A stretch of 64,000 nucleotides of DNA from Psychromonas aquimarina ATCC BAA-1526 (GCF_000428725.1 NZ_KE386791.1:354208-418207); one strand, 5' to 3'. Counted from the stretch's first letter, positions 26,374-36,145 are shown. Numbers and translations: made by a program. The notes: generated by a model from the sequence alone, not told the origin.

Positions 26374-27363
26374 ATGGAAATTATATTTTTAGGAACCTCA
26401 GCAGGTACACCGACAAAATCAAGAAATGTATCTGCAACAGCAGTTAAAAAGGCTAACTCCAAATTATGGAGTTTGATCGATTGCGGAGAAGCAACTCAGC
26501 ATCAAATTCTGCATACAAAACTCAGTTTAAATAACCTTGAGTCTATTTTTATCACCCATGTCCATGGCGATCATTGTTATGGGCTGCCCGGATTATTAGC
26601 CAGCGCATCTTTGGCGGGAAGAATCACTCCCCTCACCATAATCGCTCCCGCACTCATACAAGATTTTGTCGAAAATACGCAAAGGATTTCCAAGTCCAGC
26701 TTATCTTATAAGATCAATTTTATACATGTAGAAGAGTGCAAAGAATATACCGACGGCAATGATTTCGATGTTGAGTTCTCAGAGCTGTCTCATTGTGTTC
26801 CATCTTACGCTTATACTTTTTGCGAAAAGAAAATCCAAGGTAAATTAGACATAGCCAAACTGCAGAAAGACGGTATCAAAGCTGGTCCATGCTGGGGAGA
26901 AATTCATAAAGGTATAAACCAGGTGCTTCCTGATGGAAGGAAAATAAATGCTTCTGACTATATATTAGCAGATAGAAAACCAAGGCGGATTATTGTATGC
27001 GGAGATAATGATACGCCAGCCCTTTTGACTAATGCGGCCGGCTCTGCAAATGTGCTTATACATGAAGCTACCTACACTGAAGATGTTTCGTTGAAAGTTG
27101 GCAAGGCGTCGCAGCACAGCACAGCTAAAACTGTCGCTCAGTTTGCCGAAGAAGTCTTGATTAATAATTTAATTCTCACACATTTTAGTCCCAGATATTG
27201 TAGAAATAAGAATTCATCACCATCAATTGCTGATATTGCAAATGAGGCTGCAAACTACTATAGCGGCAGTCTTTTTTTAGCAAATGACTTTGATATGTAC
27301 TTATTAAACAAAGACGGGGAGTTACAGCTTTTATCGAATAAGAATAAGTATGTGGGGCAGTAA
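26374..27363 (+). CDS. rnz: Ribonuclease Z
   Basis: A 329-residue metallo-beta-lactamase-fold endoribonuclease that trims the 3' end of tRNA precursors. The zinc site HVHGDH lies at residues 62-67 (H62, H64, D66, H67), the start MEIIFLGTSAGTPTKSRNVSA is the conserved RNase Z N-terminus, and the later GDNDTPALLTNAAG, HEATYTED and LTHFSPRY contribute the remaining zinc ligands. It has the long exosite region expected of the full RNase Z rather than the RNase BN short forms. Single gene, followed by a terminator. Confidence 0.92.
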   Translation: MEIIFLGTSAGTPTKSRNVSATAVKKANSKLWSLIDCGEATQHQILHTKLSLNNLESIFITHVHGDHCYGLPGLLASASLAGRITPLTIIAPALIQDFVENTQRISKSSLSYKINFIHVEECKEYTDGNDFDVEFSELSHCVPSYAYTFCEKKIQGKLDIAKLQKDGIKAGPCWGEIHKGINQVLPDGRKINASDYILADRKPRRIIVCGDNDTPALLTNAAGSANVLIHEATYTEDVSLKVGKASQHSTAKTVAQFAEEVLINNLILTHFSPRYCRNKNSSPSIADIANEAANYYSGSLFLANDFDMYLLNKDGELQLLSNKNKYVGQ

Positions 27364-27444
27364 GCCTGCAGTCTTATAGTTTAATTTCAGGTCTCGGGCG
27401 AATTATCTCCCCTCCATGCGGCTGGTGCTTTGCTAAATTATTTA

Positions 27445-27482
27445 ATAAAGAACAACCGCCCTTTGCTGATTGTTCTTTATTT
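27445..27482 (+). terminator. Terminator between rnz and the convergent hypothetical gene
   Basis: ATAAAGAACA pairs with TGTTCTTTAT across a 16-base loop, followed by TTTC; it works on both strands. Confidence 0.7.
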
Positions 27483-27496
27483 TCTGCCGTTATCAA

Positions 27497-28270
27497 TCAG
27501 TTATTCTTAGCGTTATGCTTATTTAAAAACTTTTCTATTTCGTAAACTGATTTGCTTTCTGTCCATCGGAAATAACATTTTTTAGATTTCATACAGCTGT
27601 CTTTGGTTTTAAGCGCAAGACTAGACCAGATAAAAGCATCTGAATTTGCATTTAAAGCATTGGAATCATGCAGAGCAGGCAGTAATTTCAAGAGTATAAA
27701 CTCAAAGAGCATGTGAGCATCATCAGCATAAAGACCACTGTGGTCAATACCGAAACGCAGCTTCTTTTCATCTACTCTACCATGAATGGCGAATTCAGAT
27801 AGTTTAGGGTATTTTTCAACGGCATGATTAAAAGCTAAAGACCAGGAAAACAGAGTATTTCTCTTATTTTTTATGTCGTCTATAGATTTAGAATAATCAA
27901 ATCCAATACCAGCCTTATCACTATCGAAGCCGGCTTTAATAAGAGCACTTGATGCCCACATATTTAAGGAATCACCTTCCCCCAAAAATTTAGCATGAGT
28001 TTTAATCATGGCAGAAATCATTGGATAGGCATTCGGGGGAATACATTTAATAAAGTATTGCTCCGAAGGCTTGTTCTTTGATTCTTCACAAGCGGAGCCA
28101 ATACTATCAATTGTTTGATACAGCTGAGCTTCTGAGTCGTCGATAAGCCCTCTCACTACTTTATATTTCATTTCTCCATGCCAGCTGTTTTCATATAACT
28201 CAAGGTTATCTGATGCATAACAGGGTAAAGTGAATAAGGATGAAAGTAACAATCTTTTAAAAAATTTCAT
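27497..28270 (-). CDS. Secreted hypothetical protein
   Basis: A 257-residue protein with a Sec signal peptide (MKFFKRLLLSSLFTLPCYAS, cleavage after YAS). The mature part is mixed alpha/beta with four cysteines (C59, C74 and a KDSCMKSKKC pair), likely disulphide-bonded in the periplasm. I do not recognise the family. It stands alone between rnz and proV. No lipobox. Confidence 0.6.
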   Translation of the reverse strand: MKFFKRLLLSSLFTLPCYASDNLELYENSWHGEMKYKVVRGLIDDSEAQLYQTIDSIGSACEESKNKPSEQYFIKCIPPNAYPMISAMIKTHAKFLGEGDSLNMWASSALIKAGFDSDKAGIGFDYSKSIDDIKNKRNTLFSWSLAFNHAVEKYPKLSEFAIHGRVDEKKLRFGIDHSGLYADDAHMLFEFILLKLLPALHDSNALNANSDAFIWSSLALKTKDSCMKSKKCYFRWTESKSVYEIEKFLNKHNAKNN

Positions 28271-28378
28271 TGTGATGCCTGTCTATTTAAATAGAAACAA
28301 GGTTAATTATATTAATCGCCAAAATGAAGTATAACACCATAGGAAATAGCCCATGGTGTTTGATATTGAATAGAGGCG

Positions 28379-29614
28379 TTAAGCGTGTTTCTGTTTTTTC
28401 TCTTCAACATTGGGCTGTTCACTCAACACATCAACAAGCGTTGAACGGCATAAGTTCCCTTCTACTTCACCATCTTCATTTAATACCGGCAGCGGCAGCT
28501 CATTATCCAGCATATCCGGGATCACTGTTTCCAGTAATGCGTTGTTCTGCACTGCAGGTACATCCGTTAACAAAGACAGATCAATTACATTGCTGTAATC
28601 ACTTTTTTCTACATTTTCCAGCGTATCCTGCGTGATAACGCCTTGGTAGCCGTCATCATTAACAACATAACCATAGTCCTGGTTTGATTTACGCATTTGT
28701 AAAACGGCTTCCCCTATTGTTTCACTGGAGATGCGGCAGACTTGCGGCTGCATCACTGTTTCAACTGTTAAGGCGCGGGCACGGTTTACATCTTTAACAA
28801 ACGCTTCGACATAATCATCCGCAGGGTTAAGCAGAATATCAACCGGCTCACCCTGCTGCACTAATACACCGTCACGCAAAATAGCAATGCGGTCACCTAG
28901 ACGTAATGCTTCATCCAGATCATGGGTAATAAATACAATAGTTTTATGCAGTTTCTCCTGCAGTTCTATCAGCTGATCCTGCATTTCACTGCGGATTAAC
29001 GGATCCAGCGCAGAAAAAGCTTCATCCATTAACAAAATTTCAGCGTCCGTACATAACGCCCGGGCTAAACCAACACGCTGCTGCTGACCGCCGGAAAGCT
29101 GGCTTGGATACTGATTACCATAACCTTCAAGGCCGACTGTCTTTAACCATTCTTGTGCTTTTTGTTGACGCAGCGCTTTTTTAACGCCCTGCACCTGCAG
29201 GCCGTAACCGATATTCTGCAGTACAGTACGGTGCGGCATCAGACCAAAACGTTGAAATACCATGGACATTTTATTGCGGCGAAACTCCTGAAGCTCTTTC
29301 TCTTTGAGCTTCATTACATCACTGCCTGCAACTTCGATTTCACCGGCAGTCGGTTCAATTAAGCGGTTAAAGTGGCGGATTAATGTTGATTTTCCTGAGC
29401 CGGATAAGCCCATGATAACGAATATTTCACCCGGATATATATCAATATTAATATCCGACAAACCCACAGTATGCCCGGTTTCAGCAAGGATCTCATCTTT
29501 GGATTTACCTGTTTTAACCTGCTCAAGTATCTTTTTTTCGTTTGATCCGAAGACTTTATACAGGTGTTTAATACTGATTAAAGTTTTTTTATTTTCATTA
29601 TTATTCTGACTCAT
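28379..29614 (-). CDS. proV: ProV, ATPase of the glycine betaine/proline ABC transporter
   Basis: A 411-residue ABC ATPase. Walker A GLSGSGKST, signature LSGGQQQRVGLARAL, Walker B EILLMDEAFSALD and the H-loop VFITHD are complete, and two CBS domains fill the last ~120 residues, as in E. coli ProV and OpuA. It powers osmoprotectant uptake. I start it at ATG 29614 (MSQNNNE), preceded by GGAGGT; the frame continues upstream but only into proW. It follows the proW stop by one base, so the two are coupled. Last gene of proX-proW-proV. CBS domains in this family sense ionic strength. Confidence 0.93.
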   Translation of the reverse strand: MSQNNNENKKTLISIKHLYKVFGSNEKKILEQVKTGKSKDEILAETGHTVGLSDINIDIYPGEIFVIMGLSGSGKSTLIRHFNRLIEPTAGEIEVAGSDVMKLKEKELQEFRRNKMSMVFQRFGLMPHRTVLQNIGYGLQVQGVKKALRQQKAQEWLKTVGLEGYGNQYPSQLSGGQQQRVGLARALCTDAEILLMDEAFSALDPLIRSEMQDQLIELQEKLHKTIVFITHDLDEALRLGDRIAILRDGVLVQQGEPVDILLNPADDYVEAFVKDVNRARALTVETVMQPQVCRISSETIGEAVLQMRKSNQDYGYVVNDDGYQGVITQDTLENVEKSDYSNVIDLSLLTDVPAVQNNALLETVIPDMLDNELPLPVLNEDGEVEGNLCRSTLVDVLSEQPNVEEKKQKHA

Positions 29615-29615
29615 C

Positions 29616-30506
29616 TTAATTACCTCCAAAATTCTGCAGCGTACGTTTTGCATAGCTTTGCGAGATACGGTCAAAAATTATTGCTAGTGCGACGATTGCT
29701 AATCCGTTTAACAAACCCAGTGTAAAGTACTGATTCGTAATTGATTTTAAAACCGGCTGCCCCAAACCTTTTACCCCTATCATGGAGGCGATAACCACCA
29801 TTGCCAGCGCCATCATAATGGTCTGATTAATACCGGCCATAATATTAGGCATGGCTAAAGGTATCTGCACACCAAATAAACGCTGCATCGGGTTGGCACC
29901 ATAGGCTGTCGCTGCTTCAAGCACTTCTTTATCAACCAGGCGTATGCCTAAATTGGTTAAGCGGATCACCGGCGGAACGGCATAAATAATTACCGCAATA
30001 ACACCCGGGATTTTACCAATACCCAGCAGCATAACCACGGGGATAAGGTATACAAAGGCCGGCATGGTCTGCATTACATCAAGTATCGGTGTGACGATAG
30101 ACTGTACCCGATCCGAGCGCGCCATGGATATGCCTATGGGAATGCCGATTATAATGGCCAGCATAGTGGAGACTAAAATAATGCTCATGGTACGCATGGT
30201 ATTGTCCCACATGCCGAAAAAGCCGATCAGGAAAAAAGCGGCCATAACGCCTAAAGTTAACTTCCAGGAGCGGCTTGCCGCATAAGCAAAAACAGCCAGC
30301 ACCGCAATAACTAACCACCATGGCGTGCCGAGTAATAATTTTTCGAACCAGATAAGAAAGCTTAATAAGGGATCAAAAAATGATTCAATGCTGTCACCGT
30401 ATTCACGCGAGAAGCTGCGGTAAGCACCGTCCAGTGTTTTCCTGATACTTAATAACTGATAGCGGTCAAGCTGCGGAATTTCCGACAGCCATGATTTGTC
30501 TGACAT
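29616..30506 (-). CDS. proW: ProW, permease of the glycine betaine/proline ABC transporter
   Basis: A 296-residue inner-membrane protein. About 60 N-terminal soluble residues are followed by six or seven helices. The EAA loop is present as EAATAYGANPMQRLFGVQIPLAMPNIMAGI and docks ProV. The N-terminal extension is shorter than in E. coli ProW (354 residues). Its ATG at 30506 comes after the terminator-like stem behind proX. Operon partner of proV, with one base between them. Confidence 0.92.
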   Translation of the reverse strand: MSDKSWLSEIPQLDRYQLLSIRKTLDGAYRSFSREYGDSIESFFDPLLSFLIWFEKLLLGTPWWLVIAVLAVFAYAASRSWKLTLGVMAAFFLIGFFGMWDNTMRTMSIILVSTMLAIIIGIPIGISMARSDRVQSIVTPILDVMQTMPAFVYLIPVVMLLGIGKIPGVIAVIIYAVPPVIRLTNLGIRLVDKEVLEAATAYGANPMQRLFGVQIPLAMPNIMAGINQTIMMALAMVVIASMIGVKGLGQPVLKSITNQYFTLGLLNGLAIVALAIIFDRISQSYAKRTLQNFGGN

Positions 30507-30524
30507 TATATTTATTTCCTAATA

Positions 30525-30550
30525 CAAAAAAGCCCGGACTCACCGGGCTG
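30525..30550 (-). terminator. Attenuator/terminator between proX and proW
   Basis: Read on the minus strand: AGCCCGGTGAGTCCGGGCTTTTTTG. Strong stem with a U tract, 10 bp after the proX stop. It should let the binding protein be made in excess over the permease and ATPase. Confidence 0.8.
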
Positions 30551-30562
30551 ATAGAGAACTAC

Positions 30563-31567
30563 TTACAATTCTGATAATGCTTTCTTAATTTTATTTGCTG
30601 TTGAAATATCTACCCACTTAGTCCAGGTATCTTCATGATTTTTCAAAAAATATTCAACAGCATACTCACCTTCAGCTTGTTCGTCTTCCATCCAGGCCAG
30701 CAGCGTGTTCATCTGCGCATTAGTAAATGAACGACTTGAAAGATAAGACAAAACTTCCGGTGCTCTTTTTGCAAACTCTTCAGTAACAACCGAATCGACT
30801 GCTGACGGCGGATACATAGTTGGTTTTGGTGTTAAACAGTCATTTTGAGTAATACATTCTTTGAAATGCTTCTCATCTATGCCTGAGCCGAAATCAACCT
30901 TAACCATTTTATATTTACCCAGTACTGCTGTCGGCGCCCAGTAATAACCAATCCAGGCTTCTTTGCGCTCGTAGGCTTTGGCAATGGAACCTGACAGACC
31001 TGCGCCTGAGCCCGGATCAATCAAATCAAAACCGGAAGCCGCTAAATCCATCGCATCAAAAAGCTGCGACGTTGATATCTGGCAGTTCCAGCCGGCAGGA
31101 CAGCCCATAAATGCAGACTTACTTGGATCTTCCGGGTGTTTAAATAACTTAGCGTTAGCCTTAATACCTGCAATTGTTGCTAATGTCGGATCTTTCTCAA
31201 CCATGTACTCCGGCACCCAGAATCCTTCTTCGCCGCCGTCGGTGAGTGTTACACCTGCGTAACGAACACGCCCTTCTGCAACTCCTTTATCTAATGCCGG
31301 TTTCATTGAGTTGCTCCAGAATTCCGGTGCAATATCTGGTTTGCCTTTTTCAATCATGGCGGCACCTGTCGGCATGGTATCGCCGGGAACAAGTTCAGCA
31401 TCACAATCATAACCGTGCTCAAGAATAAAACGGTCAATATTGGCAATCAGAGTGGCGGAATTCCAGTTCATATCTGCAATGGTAACAGTGCCGCATTCAC
31501 TTGCAGCCGCAGTTGTTGAGATTGATGAACAAGCAAGAAGTATAGACGAGCTTAAAAGTTTACGCAT
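30563..31567 (-). CDS. proX: ProX, glycine betaine-binding periplasmic protein
   Basis: A 334-residue binding protein with a Sec signal peptide (MRKLLSSSILLACSSISTTA, cleavage before SECG). The mature sequence opens with CGTVTIADMNWNSATLIANI, typical of OpuAC-type receptors, with tryptophans placed to form the aromatic betaine cage (including NWNSAT, EFWSNS, EGFWVPEY and WIGYYWAPT). It captures betaine or related compounds for ProW/ProV. Being first in the operon and followed by a terminator, it would be the most abundant product. Cysteines C160 and C166 flank a NCQIS loop. Confidence 0.9.
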   Translation of the reverse strand: MRKLLSSSILLACSSISTTAAASECGTVTIADMNWNSATLIANIDRFILEHGYDCDAELVPGDTMPTGAAMIEKGKPDIAPEFWSNSMKPALDKGVAEGRVRYAGVTLTDGGEEGFWVPEYMVEKDPTLATIAGIKANAKLFKHPEDPSKSAFMGCPAGWNCQISTSQLFDAMDLAASGFDLIDPGSGAGLSGSIAKAYERKEAWIGYYWAPTAVLGKYKMVKVDFGSGIDEKHFKECITQNDCLTPKPTMYPPSAVDSVVTEEFAKRAPEVLSYLSSRSFTNAQMNTLLAWMEDEQAEGEYAVEYFLKNHEDTWTKWVDISTANKIKKALSEL

Positions 31568-32342
31568 ATTAATTAATATCCCTATTTATTATTAACTCCT
31601 GTTTACCATACAGTAATTAAGCATAAAAATGTCAACTAAGATTTGAACAAGATGTTTCTTATTGTCACTCGCGGATAACAAAAAGGTCATTATAAACTTA
31701 TATCCTTCTCGTTCCTCTTTCTCCATAAATCGACAACAAAGCAAGTTACACAGCGACATTGACACGTATTTTTCAGACAAAGGTTTATAAAAACAAATCG
31801 TTTATATAAGCCGGCGGGCAGCTGCTTAATTACTGATTAAAAATGAACAAATATTTGACAATATAGGTGTGCAAAGGCAGGAGCCTATTTATTAATCATT
31901 CCTGGGTATTGATAAATTAAATGACAATGAATGTCCCGCTTGTATTCATGTCTCTTACAGAATTGATCGATTAAAGATTAAAAATCTGTGGTGCTAATTT
32001 TTAATAAGTGATTAGAGTTATGGCAAAAAGCGAATTTAATCAGCACATTATGATAATAAAATAGCACCGGCGGTAGAAACATTCTCTAGTTCCCATGCTC
32101 CGCGTGGGAATTCATATAGGTACATATCTACGGAAAAGATTTGCCTGTCTCACCTTTTCACGCAGGGCTTATGTACCGAAGGGAGCCTCTAGTTCCCATG
32201 CTCCGCGTGGGAATTCATATTGGCTCGATATCAACAATTGATGCAGATTGTTGTCAGCCATTTATCCTTTTTAACCCTTGGCAAGTAACCAGTGGTCTCT
32301 TATTCTTTAAATAAGAGACCGCTAGACACTAAGGTGAGAAAT
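31568..32342. other. Spacer between proX and the TetR gene with two REP copies and a hairpin
   Basis: Copies of the CTAGTTCCCATGCTCCGCGT palindrome are at 32086-32116 and 32189-32220, in direct orientation, around a shared TCTACGGAAAAG..TTGCCTGTC block. A long stem GGTCTCTTATT..AATAAGAGACC at 32294-32321 lies just before the TetR start. Promoters for proX must be here, but I could not fix them. Confidence 0.65.
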
Positions 32343-32990
32343 ATGAATTGGCAGCGAGCAGCAACAGATGAAAAGAAGAATGAAAGGAAAGAAGCTATTT
32401 TTAATGCGGCTTTCACTCTTTTTAAAAACAACGGCTATGACAATGTAAGTTTTAACGGCATTGCTGCTGAGGCTGGATTTACTAAATCCAACATGTATCG
32501 ATACTTTAGTTCCAGAGAAGAAATTTTTTTGAATGTATTTGCAGAGCTATTTGAAAAGTGGGTTGAAGACTGTCAGCAGCGACTGCAGAAATTAGAACAA
32601 GACGAAAGCGTACAGCATTTTGCAGACACCTGGGTGGCTTCACAGCTCGCACACCCAGAGTTTCTTGATCTCACCCCGCTGCTTTTTACATCTCTTGAAA
32701 AAAACAGCTCTTATGAACAGTTACTGATTTTCAAAAGATCAGCGAAAAATTTACTGTATTCGATTGCTGTTGAAATAAGCAGGATTTATCCAGCGCTGCA
32801 GGGTGAAAAAGCCTTTAAGTTTCTAAATCTTAGTTATGCAGCAACAACAAGTTGCTGGTCAGCTGCTTCGCAGAATGAGGCCTTGATTAAAATCTATCAA
32901 CAGCAGGAATTTAAAGAGTTAAAACCAGATTTTGAAAAAGATCTAAGTAGTTCAATTGAGATCATCATTCAAGGATTACGAGCAAGTTAA
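32343..32990 (+). CDS. TetR-family transcriptional regulator
   Basis: A 215-residue repressor. The N-terminal helix-turn-helix is clear: IFNAAFTLFKNNGYDNVSFNGIAAEAGFTKSNMYRYFSSREEIFLNVFAELFE, and the C-terminal ligand/dimer domain is all helical. I use ATG 32343 (MNWQRAATDE) with AAGGTGAG upstream; the longer frame begins inside a hairpin. It is followed by the SRPBCC gene after 72 bp in the same direction, so it may control a ligand-related operon with it. The C-terminal domain resembles the TetR_C_33/YhgD-like group only loosely. Confidence 0.85.
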   Translation: MNWQRAATDEKKNERKEAIFNAAFTLFKNNGYDNVSFNGIAAEAGFTKSNMYRYFSSREEIFLNVFAELFEKWVEDCQQRLQKLEQDESVQHFADTWVASQLAHPEFLDLTPLLFTSLEKNSSYEQLLIFKRSAKNLLYSIAVEISRIYPALQGEKAFKFLNLSYAATTSCWSAASQNEALIKIYQQQEFKELKPDFEKDLSSSIEIIIQGLRAS

Positions 32991-33062
32991 ACAACTGTAT
33001 CAAAACTATATTGGCAGCTCATAAAGCCGCTTCAACTAATTAATTTAAAAAGGAATATTTAA

Positions 33063-33569
33063 ATGGCACATCACACAGAAAAAACAATCAAGGTAAATGT
33101 CCCTGCAGCGAAAATCTGGCAAGTATTAGAGGATTTCAGCAGTGTTGAAAAGTTTGCAGCAACGATAAAAACCTCTCCTATCGTCGGCGATATCAGCTCT
33201 GGGCTAGGAGCTAAACGGTTATGTACCTTTAATGACGGCTCAAGCCTAGTGGAAGAGATTATTGAGTTTCAAGAGGGGCAAGGTTATAAAATGGTACTTT
33301 CAGAATTTTCACTACCGCTAAAGAGTATGTATGCGGAAATGATCGTAAAAGAGGTTGATGCAAACACCAGCGAAATCTACATGTCTTCTGATTTTATTGT
33401 AAAAGCAGGCCCTTTAGGCTGGTTGATGGGACAGTTCATCATGCGCCCTGTAATGAAAGGTGTTTTCAATAAAGTGTTGAGCGGCTTAGCGTATCATTGC
33501 GTGACAGGAAAAAGAGTGGATGAAAAATTACCAGCGAGTGAAGAACTGGCCCCAATAATTATCAGTTAA
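33063..33569 (+). CDS. SRPBCC (START/Bet v1-like) ligand-binding protein
   Basis: A 168-residue cytoplasmic protein of the polyketide-cyclase/SRPBCC fold: start TEKTIKVNVPAAKIWQVLEDFSSV and the later GAKRLCTFNDGSSLVEEIIEF with a C-terminal long helix (FIMRPVMKGVFNKVLSGLAYH). These proteins hold hydrophobic ligands. Together with the TetR regulator upstream it could form a small ligand-response unit. Its ligand is unknown. Good AAAGGAATATTTAA ribosome site and a terminator behind it. Confidence 0.8.
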   Translation: MAHHTEKTIKVNVPAAKIWQVLEDFSSVEKFAATIKTSPIVGDISSGLGAKRLCTFNDGSSLVEEIIEFQEGQGYKMVLSEFSLPLKSMYAEMIVKEVDANTSEIYMSSDFIVKAGPLGWLMGQFIMRPVMKGVFNKVLSGLAYHCVTGKRVDEKLPASEELAPIIIS

Positions 33570-33591
33570 TCATTTCCGTCTTAAGAACTAA

Positions 33592-33626
33592 GGGCTGATA
33601 TTCAAGATTAAAGACCAGCCCTTTTT
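33592..33626 (+). terminator. Terminator after the SRPBCC gene
   Basis: AGGGCTG pairs with CAGCCCT, followed by TTTTTG. Confidence 0.75.
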
Positions 33627-33848
33627 GTGCGCAGATATTATTGCAAATGCATTCACTTGATGATATTTGTAATATGCAGAAAATTAAATTAATTCAGATC
33701 AGAATGTTATGAATAGATGATTTAACCCGTTAGATCTTCACCTTCACGCTTAGAACCTGTTCACCTTACGACTTGCTGATTTTTGCATCTTGAATGATAA
33801 CGGGTATATATGCTGTATAAATTTGATAACCTCTAACATGAGGCTGAC

Positions 33849-34775
33849 TTATTCAGCCTCGACATACCGGGCATTGTTTATAGCTGAAGAAGGTTTTTCT
33901 CGGGAGAACCACCAGCAAAGTAAGGAAGCAGCAGTGACCATCACCACGCCTTGCCAAAATTTTGTAGTCAGTGCAATATCCAAAATCACTGCAGATAAAA
34001 AAGTAGAAAATAGAGGAGCAAAATTCGATAGAGTTGCCAGAAGCATCATATTACCGCCGATAATACCTATGTTCCATAATGCATATCCGCTCCCCATGGC
34101 CATTCCTGTTAACAATAAGTCTATTGCTGCGCCTGATGTAAACACCATGGCAGGCTCATTACTAATAAAATACTTAATCCACAAAGCAGCTGCTGTTGCT
34201 ATAAAGAACCAGGTAATGGCATTCTTTCCGTTCGCAAGCCGCTTGGTGATATTGCAGTAAAATGCCCAGATAAAGGCCCCCGTCATCGCCATTGAATAAC
34301 TTGCCGGGTTTGTCGCTATGTTCCCTGCCAACTGACTAATCGAAATCCCTTCATCACCACCTACCGTCCAGGCCACACCAAAAAACGACAGCGCTATCGC
34401 CGGGTAAAGCGCCTTATTAACGGGTTTCTTACTGATAAACACAGCCAGCAGTACAGTTAAAGACGGCCACAAATAATTAATTACGCCCATTTCGACCGCT
34501 TGAACTCGGTTATTTGCCATTCCCAACGCAAGCGATAAACAAATTTCATAGCTGACAAACAGCGTCCCGCCTATTAGAAGATACTTGAGCGAGAAGGTTC
34601 TAAATCGAGGTGCACCAATGAAGATCAAAAGAAAAAATGAACTCACGGTATAAATCATTGCAGCACCGCCAATAGGTCCTAACTGCTCAGCCACATTGCG
34701 GACAAAACCTACCGTTGTACTGAATAGTAAAATTGCCAAGCACCCTGCAAGTGTGCATTTATGTGTTCCTGTCAC
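33849..34775 (-). CDS. yddG: YddG-like DMT-family aromatic amino acid exporter
   Basis: A 308-residue, ten-helix inner-membrane protein with two EamA repeats. The segments GPIGGAAMIYTVSSFFLL, LFVSYEICLSLALGMA and EMGVINYLWPSLTVLLAV match E. coli YddG, including the first-helix TTVGFVRNVAEQLGP stretch, and GAFIWAFYCNITKRLANGKN aligns with the YddG centre. YddG exports aromatic amino acids. The plus-strand frame over it is a shadow. Single gene with its own promoter region of about 250 bp to the right. Confidence 0.88.
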   Translation of the reverse strand: MTGTHKCTLAGCLAILLFSTTVGFVRNVAEQLGPIGGAAMIYTVSSFFLLIFIGAPRFRTFSLKYLLIGGTLFVSYEICLSLALGMANNRVQAVEMGVINYLWPSLTVLLAVFISKKPVNKALYPAIALSFFGVAWTVGGDEGISISQLAGNIATNPASYSMAMTGAFIWAFYCNITKRLANGKNAITWFFIATAAALWIKYFISNEPAMVFTSGAAIDLLLTGMAMGSGYALWNIGIIGGNMMLLATLSNFAPLFSTFLSAVILDIALTTKFWQGVVMVTAASLLCWWFSREKPSSAINNARYVEAE

Positions 34776-34962
34776 GATAATTCCTCTGGCGCCCGTCTAG
34801 AGCATTTGATAAACGAAGCAGGTTAACAAATAATGCTAGGTGTACAAAATAAAATAAAAAGAAAGAGTAAATTGATTGCGGCTCACAATAAGGGCTGGAG
34901 AAAAATACTATTTAATAAATCTAAACATTTGTAATTTCATTTTGATGCCCTGCGTTTACTTT

Positions 34963-34998
34963 AAGCAAAAGGACGCGCGATAGCGCGTCCTTGCTTGA
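34963..34998 (-). terminator. Terminator after the 204-residue hypothetical gene
   Basis: AAGCAA..GGACGCGC pairs with GCGCGTCC TTGCTT. On the minus strand the stem is followed by TTTTGCTT and lies shortly after the stop codon at 35032. Confidence 0.7.
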
Positions 34999-35031
34999 GC
35001 TTTGGGGGCGTTTTTTAGTATTTGATACGGT

Positions 35032-35646
35032 TCATTTCATTGTAACTTTAAGTGACTTGATAAGCCTGTTAATGACATCTTCATCACCTGATGAGGCAAT
35101 TTCATAATCAATTTGGGTCATAATTAACAACCCTGAATCTTTAATACCATATGTGTAAAAAAGTCTTTCGATATCTGACCCTTTATATTTCGAAGTAACA
35201 ACTTTTCCATTTAATACAGTACCGTCTGATAGAGTTGTAGATAATGGCCTCGATTCTAATTTATAACCATATTCCCGTTCTTCTTTAGTGACCTCATTAA
35301 TCATTAAGTCTAATAAACTTGAAGGATCTATGTTCGTGTATTCCTGAATTAGTACGACTGTCCCAAGAGGAGTCATCATAGCAGTCTGAAATATCCCCCC
35401 TCCTAAGTCTGACTTAGAAGGAGAATACTGTTTAGGATATTCAAATGAAAAATTACCGGTTGTATATGTAAGGTAATCCTTTTGTTTTAACTTTGCAGAA
35501 ACATAATGCTCACCGACTTTAATGCGGACTTCCTTATCTAAAGAAAGCTCATATGATTCCTTTCCAATAGTCAAAACATAATTTTCAGCAAATGATATTT
35601 TCGCAAAAAATAAAAACAACAAGCTAATTAAAATTCTAATATTCAT
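35032..35646 (-). CDS. Secreted hypothetical protein
   Basis: A 204-residue protein with a signal peptide (MNIRILISLLFLFFAKISFA, cleavage before ENY). The mature part is beta-rich with a YVLTIGKESYELSLDKEV start and a long ending that reads like a lipocalin-like or DUF-type periplasmic protein. It is polar and has no cysteine. No family recognised. Minus strand; the gene at 35736 lies 90 bp upstream in the same direction, so they may be an operon. Confidence 0.6.
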   Translation of the reverse strand: MNIRILISLLFLFFAKISFAENYVLTIGKESYELSLDKEVRIKVGEHYVSAKLKQKDYLTYTTGNFSFEYPKQYSPSKSDLGGGIFQTAMMTPLGTVVLIQEYTNIDPSSLLDLMINEVTKEEREYGYKLESRPLSTTLSDGTVLNGKVVTSKYKGSDIERLFYTYGIKDSGLLIMTQIDYEIASSGDEDVINRLIKSLKVTMK

Positions 35647-35735
35647 ATTTCCCTCTTTATTTCAATCCATGGCAGCAAGAAACTAACGCCTGTGCAGAGA
35701 GCATCTGCGAATAAAATTCTCATATAACACACCTG

Positions 35736-36047
35736 TTATATTTTAATGTTTTCTTTAACTTTAACTTTACCTGCAGCAAGTGCAGCTACTCTAAACATAG
35801 ACGCATAAAGCATTAATATAAGGCTAAAAGCTAAACCTGGGCCTAATTCTTTTAGTGCGTCTATAGTCGAAAACAAATAAACAAGCCAAACCAGAGAAAC
35901 GGTAAAAGCCAGATAAGTTGATAACTCAGAGACCTTCAACACTCTTACAATTATATCGGGTTCTTTTCTATACAATAAAAATGTAATTAACAATATCGCT
36001 GTCATGGCGAAGATAGACTCAATGTCTAAAAACATATCTAGATACAT
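35736..36047 (-). CDS. Small membrane protein
   Basis: A 103-residue protein with three predicted helices (MTAILLITFLLY, LAFTVSLVWLVYLF, LAFSLILMLYASMF) and a basic C-terminal tail (AAGKVKVKENIKI). Start follows AAGGAGGAATG, a strong ribosome site, so translation is likely. Family unknown. Probably with the secreted protein downstream. Confidence 0.6.
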   Translation of the reverse strand: MYLDMFLDIESIFAMTAILLITFLLYRKEPDIIVRVLKVSELSTYLAFTVSLVWLVYLFSTIDALKELGPGLAFSLILMLYASMFRVAALAAGKVKVKENIKI

Positions 36048-36145
36048 ACATTCCTCCTTGAAGGTGAAATAAAATCACATAACGCTTAGCTCACATGCGC
36101 TTTAAAAAACTCTAACCACCATAAACAGTCAAGTGCAGCTGCTTA

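Noticed and set aside
31592-31780. 62-residue minus-strand frame upstream of proX
   Set aside because: No ribosome site, unusual composition; most of the region must be proX promoter.
33790-34260. 156-residue plus-strand frame over yddG
   Set aside because: Lies wholly or mostly antisense to a gene with strong family match; a shadow.
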